Assembly (NCBI GenBank): GCA_964020085.1
Contig: OZ026604.1
Coordinates: forward strand, 4,936,967 to 5,000,966
Source of the DNA: Micromussa lordhowensis
Lineage: Eukaryota; Cnidaria; Anthozoa; Scleractinia; Lobophylliidae
Length of the DNA stretch: 64,000 nucleotides
Direction of reading: 5' to 3'
In this document: piece by piece, positions 47,401-59,400 of the stretch
Layout of the letters: every line of letters starts with the position of its first letter
How positions within the stretch are numbered: position 1 is the stretch's first letter
Position numbers and translations under genes: made by a program
The notes under the pieces: generated by a model
The model's database searches: none
Seen by the model: only the letters and a program-made list of their open reading frames with translations
Told to the model about the DNA's origin: nothing

Positions 47401-50400
47401 AAAATTTTTCGATTTGGATAAGTTTTACTTTCAATTTACAACTCCCTAATTGTCCCTTACATAACTTATGGTGTTTGTGTGTGGGGTAATTGTGCCTTGA
47501 CATTTCAAAGAAAGATCGTAAATTTTCAAAAACGGGCCTTACGCCTTATTTATTTTAGTAAGACTAAGGAACACGCCTTACCCTTTTTTCTCAAATCGAA
47601 TTGCCTTCCCTTACCTAGCCTATTTTTCAGAGATTGTAGCTATTTATTGTATGATATCAACAGACAGACAGCACCAGTTAGTATACTCAATCAGTTCGTT
47701 AAAACAAGTCAGATTCACAACTACAGAACAAGATCTGTCTCTAGCGAGTCGTTTTACGTTCAGTTCTCTAGAACCGATAAAATGTACGCCTTTTTCTCCA
47801 GAATCGGCGCCCAAATTTGGAACTCTATTACTTATTCGATTAAAGTACTTAAACGTTCGTCCTTTCGTAAAAATATAAAGGAATTATTACTAAATTTCTT
47901 GCGGTCTGAAGATGAATATGTTGAAGTCTCCTGTCTTATTAAGTTATTTAATACTTTGGGTTAGCCTCTTTTCGTAAAGTTTTAATATATTTGTTTTTGT
48001 TTTATGTTACTCTATTCTATGTATTGTATAGGTAGTGTTTTCTCTGTTATTTAGTCCATCTATAGATAAACCTTGTATTTGTAAAATGTCTTTAGATCTC
48101 CCTGCCTCGATTAGTTTATAAGCTATTTGTGGGTGGAAACTTATGTTATTACTTTTATTTGTAATCAATAAAATGTTGTTGTTGTTGTTGTTGTTTGTTA
48201 AAAAAAATAAGAAGCGATTTTTTAATGAAGTTTTAAAAACCTGAAAATCCTATTTTCTTGCGGTCGACCCGTGCCGCTGATCACAGCATCGATGTGCTCA
48301 GAATTGTGACGTAGATTCAGGAACGTGTGAGTTCAGGCTTGATTTATCTCTCTTGTTTTACCTCTGTCAATTTAGCTTCGTAGTCCATGCAAAATGCTCC
48401 TTTCCAGTATTTTGTATGAGCTACTAACTTACATTTTACAGAGATAAAACAAGCGAGATGAATGGAGCCTGAAGTCACAACTGATTCAAAGCAAAGGGAA
48501 GACTGGTGCGAATGAGGGACCAAAATGGCGGCAAATTTGAACGATTTTAGAACTGCTAAAAAAGATTGCATTTTATCCAAATCAAATTTTTCTTTCGCAG
48601 AAGTTCATTGGGTGATATATAGAATCAGATAAGAAAATAAAAAAAAATTGATGATATGGGCACTTTAACAACTAAAAGAAAGTTGGGTGCACTCCACCAA
48701 ATAGGTACTTGATGTGTACCTGCTCCATATAATGTATCTTGTCTTAATATCAGTCATCATTGATTGTTTTCAGTGCCTTGCCCTTTGTACATCAGCAATA
48801 ACCTTGATGTTATCTCAAGATCGACAGAATGCTGATTTAGACAGATCTGTTCTTGGTGAGAATTTTACTTGTTCATCAGATGTTTTCACAAAAATATTAC
48901 AGTATTCATAGATTTTAGAATTTCACACAGAAACAAAGAAATACGTAATAATGGCTTTCTGTTTTGCATCTGTGAGATGTAACTTGCAGCAATGATTTTA
49001 ACCCATTGACCCCAGCATAAAACTGTTCGCGACCCACCCCTAATTTCCTGGCGTTTTTTGGAATATTTCAGAGCGAGCGAAAGCAAAAAAATAAACCATA
49101 TGCGCAGTAACCACAGACACAAGGTCAGGTTTCAAGACTTCGTTTATTGAAAGTTCAATAACTGAACAGCCAAAATATTAAAAAATATCAACAGGAAGAA
49201 CTTAACTTGATGTCTTTAACTTGTAAGAAAACAAGAAATTATATTTTTCCTTTGCCGAGCGACAAAACCCGAGAAAATTGAATACCCAAAAATGAGTTAA
49301 TTTTTGACTTTAGAGGACAAAGCGAAACCGAGTAAAACAGAATTTTCATTCTTTTACTGTAACGTAGAACATTTAAGAAAACACCAGACCATTAAGGTGA
49401 AAAACACAAGTAAAAACCAATTTAAAAGAAGAGATTCAGATAATTTTTTCGCCGCCCGACGAAATTATACAGTGCGGCCAAAGAAAGATGAAAGCTGTAC
49501 ATCAAAAACACGACTAAAACAAGCCAATTATCTTGAGATAAATCGTTTTTCAACTGTGTAAATTTAATGCCCACCTAGTTCTTTCCTCAAAAGTTCTGTA
49601 GAAGCTGAACAAGGCTCAATAAAATATATTTCAGGGAAGTGAATACACAAGACAAACAAACCACGGCAGTTGCCGTAAATTAAATATGCAGAAATTCAGC
49701 GTGACAAAATACTGTTCACTTTTAAAACCTAAAATTCCGAAATAAAGGCGACCAAATGAAAGAAACATGACAGGGAGTTCAATAACAATAAATTTTCATT
49801 CAACACAAGGCAAAAAAACTTATCTAAAAGCACAAAAATGTTCAAAATTTCACGGACGTGATTTACCGCATGACCGCATGTTCGAATTAATTATTCACGC
49901 TAAAGCGAAAGCGTGAGTTTTTCCCTACAAGTTTTGAAGTTATTTTATCGGCCATGGCTTTGCCATTCGTGCTAAATGCTAAATTCGACTTAGAACTAAT
50001 ACTCTACATTACCATTTTTGTTTTCTTAAGTCCAGGCAGCTGCTTTAAATCCGCGATCTGTATTCAAAACTCACTTGAAAGTGCAACGATCGTCTTGTTT
50101 TCGCCGCGGTTGAAGGAAGGAAAAATTTTCCTCCAGAAAGGTTTGAGGACTCCATTTACCTTGGTCTTCCATTCTGAGACCACCAAAACATCGATTTATG
50201 TTTTTCCTTTTCATTTTAAATGCCAAAGAAGCAATTTCTCCGTTTTAGGAATGAAAACAAGACCCTGGAAGTTTGTAGATTTGTCGTGCAACGCGCCATG
50301 ATTACCTGCGCTTTTCGAGCGCATGATTTTAAGACGAAAAACCATCTTTCTAGGACCCCTAAAGTCATCTAAAAATATGCTCAGAAGGTCCATTCTCATT

Positions 50401-53400
50401 GGTTTATTTGTCCTTAACAACAATAGAACAATAGGAGGACCAAAATATCTTCAGGGAGGGTAGGAGGGGCAATTGTCCTGACCTGCCTTTTTACGGCCGG
50501 TTACGGCCGGCACGGGAAATTGGGGGTGGGTTTTCGCATGGCCGGTTACGGCCGGCACGGGAGACAATGGGTTAATAATCAAAACTTTGTGACTACCCTG
50601 AAAAAAGACCAGTTATGCCACAATGTACCTTAAGCCAAAATAAGAATCTCTTAGTCTTGGATTCTCAGACTGTATCATGCCTACCAATAATTTTCAGAGC
50701 TGATGATGAAGCTGTTAGCTGTGGATAGTAACAGTCACCAATCAAAGTCTTTAAAGGATTATAATAAGTACATCACAAAAGTCAGGTTAGTGTTGTAAGA
50801 TAGTCTATGCAAACTGTTATTGAAAATATAATAAACAAATAGATCCCATGTTGCAGTGCATCTTCTGTGATCTATTACTGAACAGACACACAGCAGCCTG
50901 GAATCTACTTGTTTTATATTATATTATAATATAGATTGGACCCTATACATGCTCTGATTAGTCAAAACCCATGTTTTATCAGAGTATAGGAAAAGGTAAA
51001 GTCTGTATACAAGCCTAGTGGCTCATCAGGCTGGAGCTTATCCTGGTTTCAGTAGCATGAAGCGACTAGGGGTATTTCTACTCCACCCTGGATGGGATGC
51101 TAGTCCATCGCAGGGCTACCCCCAGCATCAAATTTGCCGGTACCCATTTATACACCTGGGTGGAGAGAGGCACTGAGAGTGAAGTGTCTTGCCCAAGAAC
51201 ACAACACAATGTCCCCGGCCAGGGCTCGAACCCGGAGTCCTCGCTCCGGAGTCAAGCGCACTAACCATGCGGCCACCGCGCCTAAATCAGAGTATAGAAC
51301 ATAGAAAAAGTGTTTTTTTTTTGTTTCTCATCACATAACCTCTATATCATAAAGCAAATGAAGAAGTCTAAGCTGTGTATTACATTATGACAAAACACTC
51401 CAAAAATTTGAGAACACTTAAGAAATGTTAAAAACACTCGCCTGCGGCTTGTGTTTTCTACATTTCCCTTGTATTCTCAAATGGCCGTCATGTTTTATTG
51501 CAGTGTAATACACAGCCTAATAGGTGTCTATGTTCGTTAATAAAATTTAAGAAAAAAAATTGTTTATGACATCATCTACGTGTTTGTCCTTTAACAGAGA
51601 TTTCATAAGTAAGAACCAATCAAAATGCCTGAATAATTTGACATATTATATATAATATTGTAGAACATTACTAGAAAAACAAGATGGATCAGTTGATGAA
51701 CTGCTTGCTGCAGGAGATGAAGACATCAATGTAAGTTTCATTTAGTTATTGATCATGTATATTAGATATAAATAATCAAACTGCTGCCATTGCGATGGCA
51801 ATTAACATGAAGATAAACATTAAGCAAGCACACCCTGTTACTAATTAAACCACCTACCAGTGCCATCATTCTTAGCAAATCATATGTTTCATATAATAGA
51901 CACGAGATGTATCCTAACATAAATACTACAGCTGCTACAGATTGCTTTCACTGCCATGCGATAAAAATTAAATCAAAAACCACTCAGTGGATAAAGTCAA
52001 GAAATTGTACTCTTATAAGAAATAAATAAAGAAGACACTTCTGTGCGTTTTCCCAAACTGCAGATATTCGTCAAAATGTTTTTCAGAAATTTACAGAGCC
52101 CAGTATGGGAATGCCATGTTAGTGCACCTGTGTGGTGCACCAATATGGTGGCCGAAAAATAGTGTAAACATCTGGAACTTACTTTTGCTACTGTATCTAG
52201 GTGACTGATTATCTGTACTGAACAAACAAGCATTTACATAAATATTAAACAATTTTCCTAATGCTTTAACTTCGAAGAAAGCTTAAAATCATGAGATAAA
52301 TATACAGTCGAGCCTCCCTTAATCGATCACCCAAACTGTCAAGCCTAGGTGGTCATTTACAAGAACTAAGACCATATTGGGACAAAATTTTGATGACATC
52401 TGACGAGACAGGATTTTAACGTTAACTATTTTGACCACAGCCTGCCTCTCTGGTGTGTGAGTCGATGCTGTCTTTGACGTCCCAGAGGACTGGGGAGTGG
52501 TTTAAAGAGGAAATTCGAGTGTTGCGAGGACTGGATCATATCATGGACATAGGTTGTTAACAAAAAATGTATTTGTAAAATTCTGTTGAAAACCCTGTTA
52601 TACAGACCTGATATTACATGGCCGTGTGGAGATACAAAATTTATCTTTCAGTGTTTAAAATTATGTCACTGGTAAGCCCAGCAAACAAGTGAAATATCCA
52701 TACATTACATCCCGTTTAAGTTGCCAATAAGTTTAGAGGAAGGTTTGCGTGTTTGGGGTTGAAGTAGACCTCGAGGGAAATTTTTCCGGGCTACCAAGTT
52801 TTGTTTTGGGCTAGTAAATTCTAGAAATCACTAGCCCGGTGGCTAGTAATGCAGGTAGCCAGGTGTCGAACCCTGCCGTAGTGCCTCTCTCAATCCAGGA
52901 GTATTAATTAACTTGTTTGTTGGCAAACTGCTGTGGCAAACTGCTAAATGGTAACCTAACAAAATAATGTTGTGGTTAGGTGACTTTTGTCTCAATTATC
53001 AGTTATTGCTTGGGCAGGAATGAAGATCAGACACTGATAAGAGATTGGGTAACTTGGGATTGACAAGCTTGTCATCTACGAAGAGAAGCAATATCCCCAG
53101 TAGCAATCACTGACATAATTAATGACTGTACATGTATCATCCCAGGGATTATTTTCAGGATTCTTTAGCGTAAAATAAAATTGTGCTATGAACAGTTTTA
53201 ATGACTGACTGTCATGTTTTGTCTAGCAATTCAGACTATCGACAACCTTCTAACAAGGTATGCTGATGGCAGATTACACGAGGATGTATCAATAGCTAAG
53301 GTGAAAAAGATGACGAGATGTATGAGGCTACTGGAGAATGTGAGTACCATTGATGATGAGTAATCAATTGTGCTTTTCAGCTTGCTTCTAATTTATAAAT

Positions 53401-56400
53401 CTACTAGTGTTCTATCACAAATGCTGTTCGTTTATTGACTAGCTGTTGTAGATAGTGACTAGCCTAGCAATGTGCAGTTGACAACAAAATGGTGGTCGCT
53501 TCTTTGCAAGTGTCTGTGAAGATGATTTGGACAAAGTTTTGAACAAATGTAGATTTATACTAAAACAATCAGATTGTTCGCTCTTGATATTTATATGTGA
53601 TATCACGCAATAAAAAACTTGAGCTCTTAATGTGATTGTTTTAAAATTGGAAACTTTAACATCCTACATGTACATGTACATGGTCAAATATCCATGATTG
53701 TCCGAAAAATCTTCTAGAATAACAACCTCCCTTCTTTTTTTAGCACAGATTTTTCATCCGGATAATTTATCAATTGATACACTTTTTCCTCATTAAAGAT
53801 GATTTCCAGTCCGTACTGCGCACTCTTGAGAGATGTTTAAGTTTTTTTGTTTTGTTTCATGCATGACATCACTACTTCGCAACTACTTAAGTACATAAAG
53901 TAAATTCAAAGTTTCCAAACAATCACCATTACGGATGCAAAGCGGTTGAAGCTTTATGCTTCGTTCTTTCTCATATCACTTGACGAAACAACTTCGCAGC
54001 TGTAAAAATCAATAAAGCTGTTGGAAAAAAGAATTTGAAAGGCCTCAAAGATACATGTAAGGTATGTGGTTCCCAACGAATAACATCAATTTGCATTCCA
54101 TCGAGTCGGAACTTATAAACATTATGGTGCTGAGACTGCGCAGTACGAAGTGCATGACAGATGTGTAACAATCAGCTTGCTACAAGAGCTAGTCACTTAC
54201 TGGTTTATACTATGTCTTGCAGATCACAGTCCAGCATTCTGCCAACCAAGAGTATATGATTCATTATGAAAAGGCATCTTTTGTGACATCTTTGGTCAGG
54301 TAAATACATACATGTAGAGCTTGATGAATTAATCTACATGTAATAGTAAATTGTGTTGTTCCAGCAAATATTCATACCCATCTATAACCAGGGCTCATGT
54401 TTTGGTGTGATCCTCACACCCCACTCCTTCATAAATTCAAGTGAAGGCTTCAGATAGATCAATAGATCCCTTTATATAATAACCAAATCAATGCGCGTGC
54501 TATGATTGGTCAATCAGCTATGGGTTATTGTGCCGGTAAACCCATGGGAAAATTGTGCGTCTTCTGAATTATTATATAAAAGCAATAGACCACAAGTTTC
54601 TATGGGTTTTAGGCTGATAAACCACTTGGGATGTTGGTAGAACACTCGAAGAATTCGTAAACCACTCGCCTGCGGCTCGTGATTTTCAAATTCTTCTCGT
54701 GTTCTACCAACATCCCGCGTGGTTTATCACCCTATAACCCATAGAAACTTGTGGTCTATTGCTTAAATATTTATACATGGTAGATTCCACTTGGTAATAT
54801 ACAAGCCAAAATATCTACAAATGTAAGAATTAAAACAATATAATAATTATAAAAGTAATGACAATGAATAAAAGCCTAATCTAAACTAACTAAACTAACT
54901 ATGTGATAAATAGAAATAAATGAAAACAAAAGTACTGCTTTTCAGGGACGCTGTGTTGTTAGTTCACATAAAACTGAAGTTGCTTACCGGTAGCTAAATT
55001 GTCTTAAATTCACCTATTGTTTAGATACTCTAATATCAGTTGAAAGGCTATTCCACAACTTGGCACTGTTATAAGAGAAACTTTTTCGAACATAGTCGGT
55101 GTGAGGTTGGGGAAGAGCCAGCCTCATTTTCAAACATATTCCTGGAACAATTTAGGCTTTAACATTCCCTCGCCCCTGTGGAATTTCCAGTGCCCTTCTA
55201 TAGGGAGGGTATGGTTATTTTCTGGAACAACATATGTGTAAATAGTTGCTGACTTTTTAAGGTAAGGTAAAGACTGCATACAAGCCAAGTGGCCCATCAG
55301 GCTGGAGCTTATCCCGCTTTCCATAGCATGAAGCGACTAGGAGTATTCGGTACTACTCCCCCATGGATGGGATGCAGGGTTACCCCCCATCATTAGGTAT
55401 CCATTTATACACCTGGGTGGAAAGAGGCACTGTGAGAATTAAGTGTCTTGCCTAAGAACACAACACAATGTTCCCGGCCAGGGCTCAAACTCTGACTGCT
55501 TGATCCAGAGATAAGTGCACTAATCATGAGGCCAATGCACTTCCCTAAGCTGATGTTTTAAGGACAGCAATAATTATTTACAATAAAAAAGTCCTTGCTA
55601 AGGCTGAGACAAGTTTTCAAATTAGTTTTTAATAAATTGCGTAATGTAAAATATTTCTACCAGCAGTAACCAAGTTATTTATGGTTCTTTATGTATATTA
55701 TTAAAATATAGTTTAAAATGTCATTCTAGGTTGTTGCAACTGTGTTTGAACACCCTCAACCACGGTATATCCCCAAAGCAAGCCAAGAAAAAACCAGACA
55801 AGGCATTTGAAGACTGCTTCTTTAGCATTCTTAAAGTTTTCTTGAATCTGACGCACAACTTTGGTAAGTTTCCTAGCCTTGTTCTTGCAGCATAATAAAT
55901 TATCAAACAGTCAATTTATGCAAATGATTAATTATTGTTGATTTAGCCTGCAGCTGTTTTAGTGAATATTTTATTCAACAGATTCCCTTCCCTCTGATTG
56001 ACAAGGCCATTCATGTTAATCTTCTTTGAGAGAAAATGAAATAAATGGATTAAATGAACAAATATATTAATTTTATTTATTATCCAACTCTGCTTCGTAG
56101 AGTACAAATAATGCGTTAAACAAGTACAAAATTAATATCACATGACATTTGTACTCGTCTCATTCCTACCGGCTGTGTAAAGGTTAAAAAACATGGCAAG
56201 TTAGAATTTTGGGAAAATAAATTGTTTGATAATAAACCTCTTATTAGACGTTTTGATGTGTAGTATCGCTGAGAATTTTTAATTTAGTAAAATTAATGTA
56301 TATTAACATTTCATTCTATAGAGGCAGGCAGCTCTTGTATTGGTCAACAGGAAGACTTTCTTTCATCACTTCTGTTGACTGTTCTACAGGTTAGTAAATA

Positions 56401-59400
56401 ATTTTCACGAACATAGATATTTCATTAAATAATTGGATTATTAACAAAGTGTTGAGAGGTTATTGGTAACTTACAGAACTCTTGCCAATTTCTCATCCAA
56501 TCAGAAGTATTGTCAAATCAAAACAAATTGTGACTAGATTTCAACTTCGCTACACATACAAATGCAATCCATTAGGTTTATTTTGGTTTCTTTCAGCCTT
56601 GCACCAGCAGCAAGCATGAACCACATACATGTGGAACAACTGAACAACAACTAATTGACTACAGGGAAACGATTCCCTGTGACACCGCCGGATATGAAAC
56701 AAAAGTTACACAGACTGATGCAGGCCTAGAATGCCTCACCATGTGATGAACTGACACTTTATAGACTTGTAACCCGCTACCCATCATGCCTTACACCATT
56801 CATACCCAGCCTCTTCTGTTTTTGTGCCGTAGAAATATCAATTCTGTCTTATTCGCACACTCAACCGTCAGAAATTACATTTTTCACAAGTTTTCCAGCA
56901 CTTCATGACTTACTTTGAGTTTTGATTAGTTCACTGGATCACCTGAGTCCTGTGTTTTTTGGCCACAGTGATTGCTTTGGGGTTTGCTTTATGACAATTC
57001 AATTGAAAACTGCTCTTAGAGCAATCTAATTATCTAATATTAATCATTGTACAATTTTAATTATTTTTCACATAGTTGCCGCAGTTTGTTACAGTGAGCA
57101 AGCGGTTTGACTTGCTTGTATTGGTAAGTTGATTTCATAAAAGTGTTCAAAATTAAAAATATTACCAGTAATTGATTCTGAATGTTTGTCAATGTTATCT
57201 CTGTTTATCTCAGTTTGAGTCAATGACGTACATACCACATGGCTTTGAAGCGTTGCTCTTGTCCCTTAGACAAGCCATGTCAAAGGTTTACTTGCTCAGA
57301 CCAATAACCATGCATCAATTTGTCTAAAAAAACGTTCTTCTATAAGGCGGTAGATTCATCAAGCAGCCTTTGTAAAAATATGATTGCCAAATTAAAAGGG
57401 TTCCCAAATCTCTACTGAAACAGTGGATAACATCAGGAAAGTTGGGTGTATGTACAGGAAGTGCAGTTGTAAATAAAAAAAGGTCTAATTGTTAGATGTA
57501 TGTACTAACAGAGGGATCAACAAACTCCTGTGTAGCCAATTGGACAGAGGTTTTGACTCACCCTAGGCCAACTCAAAGTTGAACTGAATTGCATTATTCC
57601 ATTGAAGTAATAGACAGTTAAATTTGTTGTTTTTCTGTCACTAGAGCTTGGAACTCTTAATTAACTTAGTGGAGGAGAGTAAACCGAACATTGCCTCCCT
57701 GGTTCAGCTGCGCACACCCCCCTGCCATGAGAGTCAAGACAGCAGTCAAGAAGAAGAAGATCAGGAGGGACAACTCAGCTCAATTGAGGCCCTTGTACAG
57801 CTGTTCCTCATTAGAGAACAAGCTGCTAGGAATACAGATGAGATGACTTCAGGTTTATCAACTGAAGGTAAAATGATGGTTAACTGTTAAAAAGCGATCA
57901 AAATCAAATTTCTCATCGTAATTATTACTCAGTGGTAAGGATTTACAAAATCATCAACAAATGAGAAACTGTGTTGTTGGTTGATGTGCTTCTCTGTGAG
58001 AAATGACTTTTCATGCCAAATGGAGGATATCGTCAGTGTTTATAATCTTTTAAATATTTTTCATAACACGCTTTTTTGGAAATCGTGTAATCTCACTTGG
58101 ATATTCCCCAGTTTTAGCTGGGGAATATTTAGTCACATGACTGGTTTAGACTAATCGCGCTTTTGTGAAAATATTTGATGGATTATAAGGCATAATATAT
58201 AGCTATATGTCTGCATGGCCAGGCTTTATATAGACAGGCCCTTTGAGTCGACTCTTTTCTACTGAATTGGAAAAGTGGGCCTTGCTGTTCAGTGAATTCC
58301 TTTTTTATACAAAACACAGTCAATTTGTTCAATGTATGTATTGTTTAATAATGCCATTGTGATTGTGTTAGTAATAACTTTTTATAACACAATGGAATCC
58401 TATATTTTTTTAACCAATGGAAATTGTTTCAATAAAAAAAGCTTGAGAACTTTTTTGCTCAATAAAAATTTCTTCAAACTTTTTTGCCAAGGGAGAAAAA
58501 AAATGGCCTTGAATAATTGGGAGTTTTTTAAAAAATCAGGATGTCACTGTGTTGCTAACAATCATGTTATTTTATGACTGAATCAGAGGAAAGTAGTCAA
58601 GAGTCTTTTAAACCAACAAAAGATGGCATGGGCTGGATTTGTGGCGAAGATATCGACGTTTCTGTTGATGAAGGAAACAAGAAAGCTGCAGATGTACAAG
58701 AAGAAGAAGAAGAAGAAGAAGTTCCACTAGAGGTGCAGCTTGGGAAAGGTGAGGCCGCCGACCATTTTCAGTTTACATGTATCAGTTTTGTGACAACTGT
58801 AAAACCCGTCATGTACCTAGCCATTTTTAAGATTATCTCAACTTCTGTTAGCTTGCCTCTTATCACGTCGTTCTCCTTTAAGACATGTCTTTTGCGGTCT
58901 GAGTAAGGTTGCATAAGATGTACATATAGGGTAGCAGCTGCTATAAGAACCCTATTGTATTTTGATATCTATAAAACTAATTTTTGTTTTGATTTGTACA
59001 GCTTTGCAGAAGGCTGGAAAACACATGGAAGATAGTGTTGTTGCTGCCTACGTTGCTCTGCTTCTTGGCTGCATATTACAAGAGAATGAGGTTAGCATTA
59101 AAATGGTCTTGTGCTTGGTTCTAACTTAGCAAATTGAAAGCAGTTTATGGATGCATTTATAAATATTTAACTACAGTTGGGTTTCAATTTTGGTTTTCTA
59201 GTACCAGAATAGTTCAAGTATATTAGAAACCTTTTTACATTTTCTAAAAGATATATATAGTAGCATGAAATAACACCAAAGAAAATTATTTCCCATGGAG
59301 TCTCGAGAAAACAAATTTTAAAAATCAGAGAAATTGTGCAACCACAGGTAAAATTTCAACATCAGCTTCATTTCACCAGTATTTTCAAGTGTTTCACATG

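Noticed and set aside
49954..50301. 115-aa ORF in the piggyBac-like element
   Set aside because: No DDE transposase motif or Cys-rich C-terminus is visible; probably chance.
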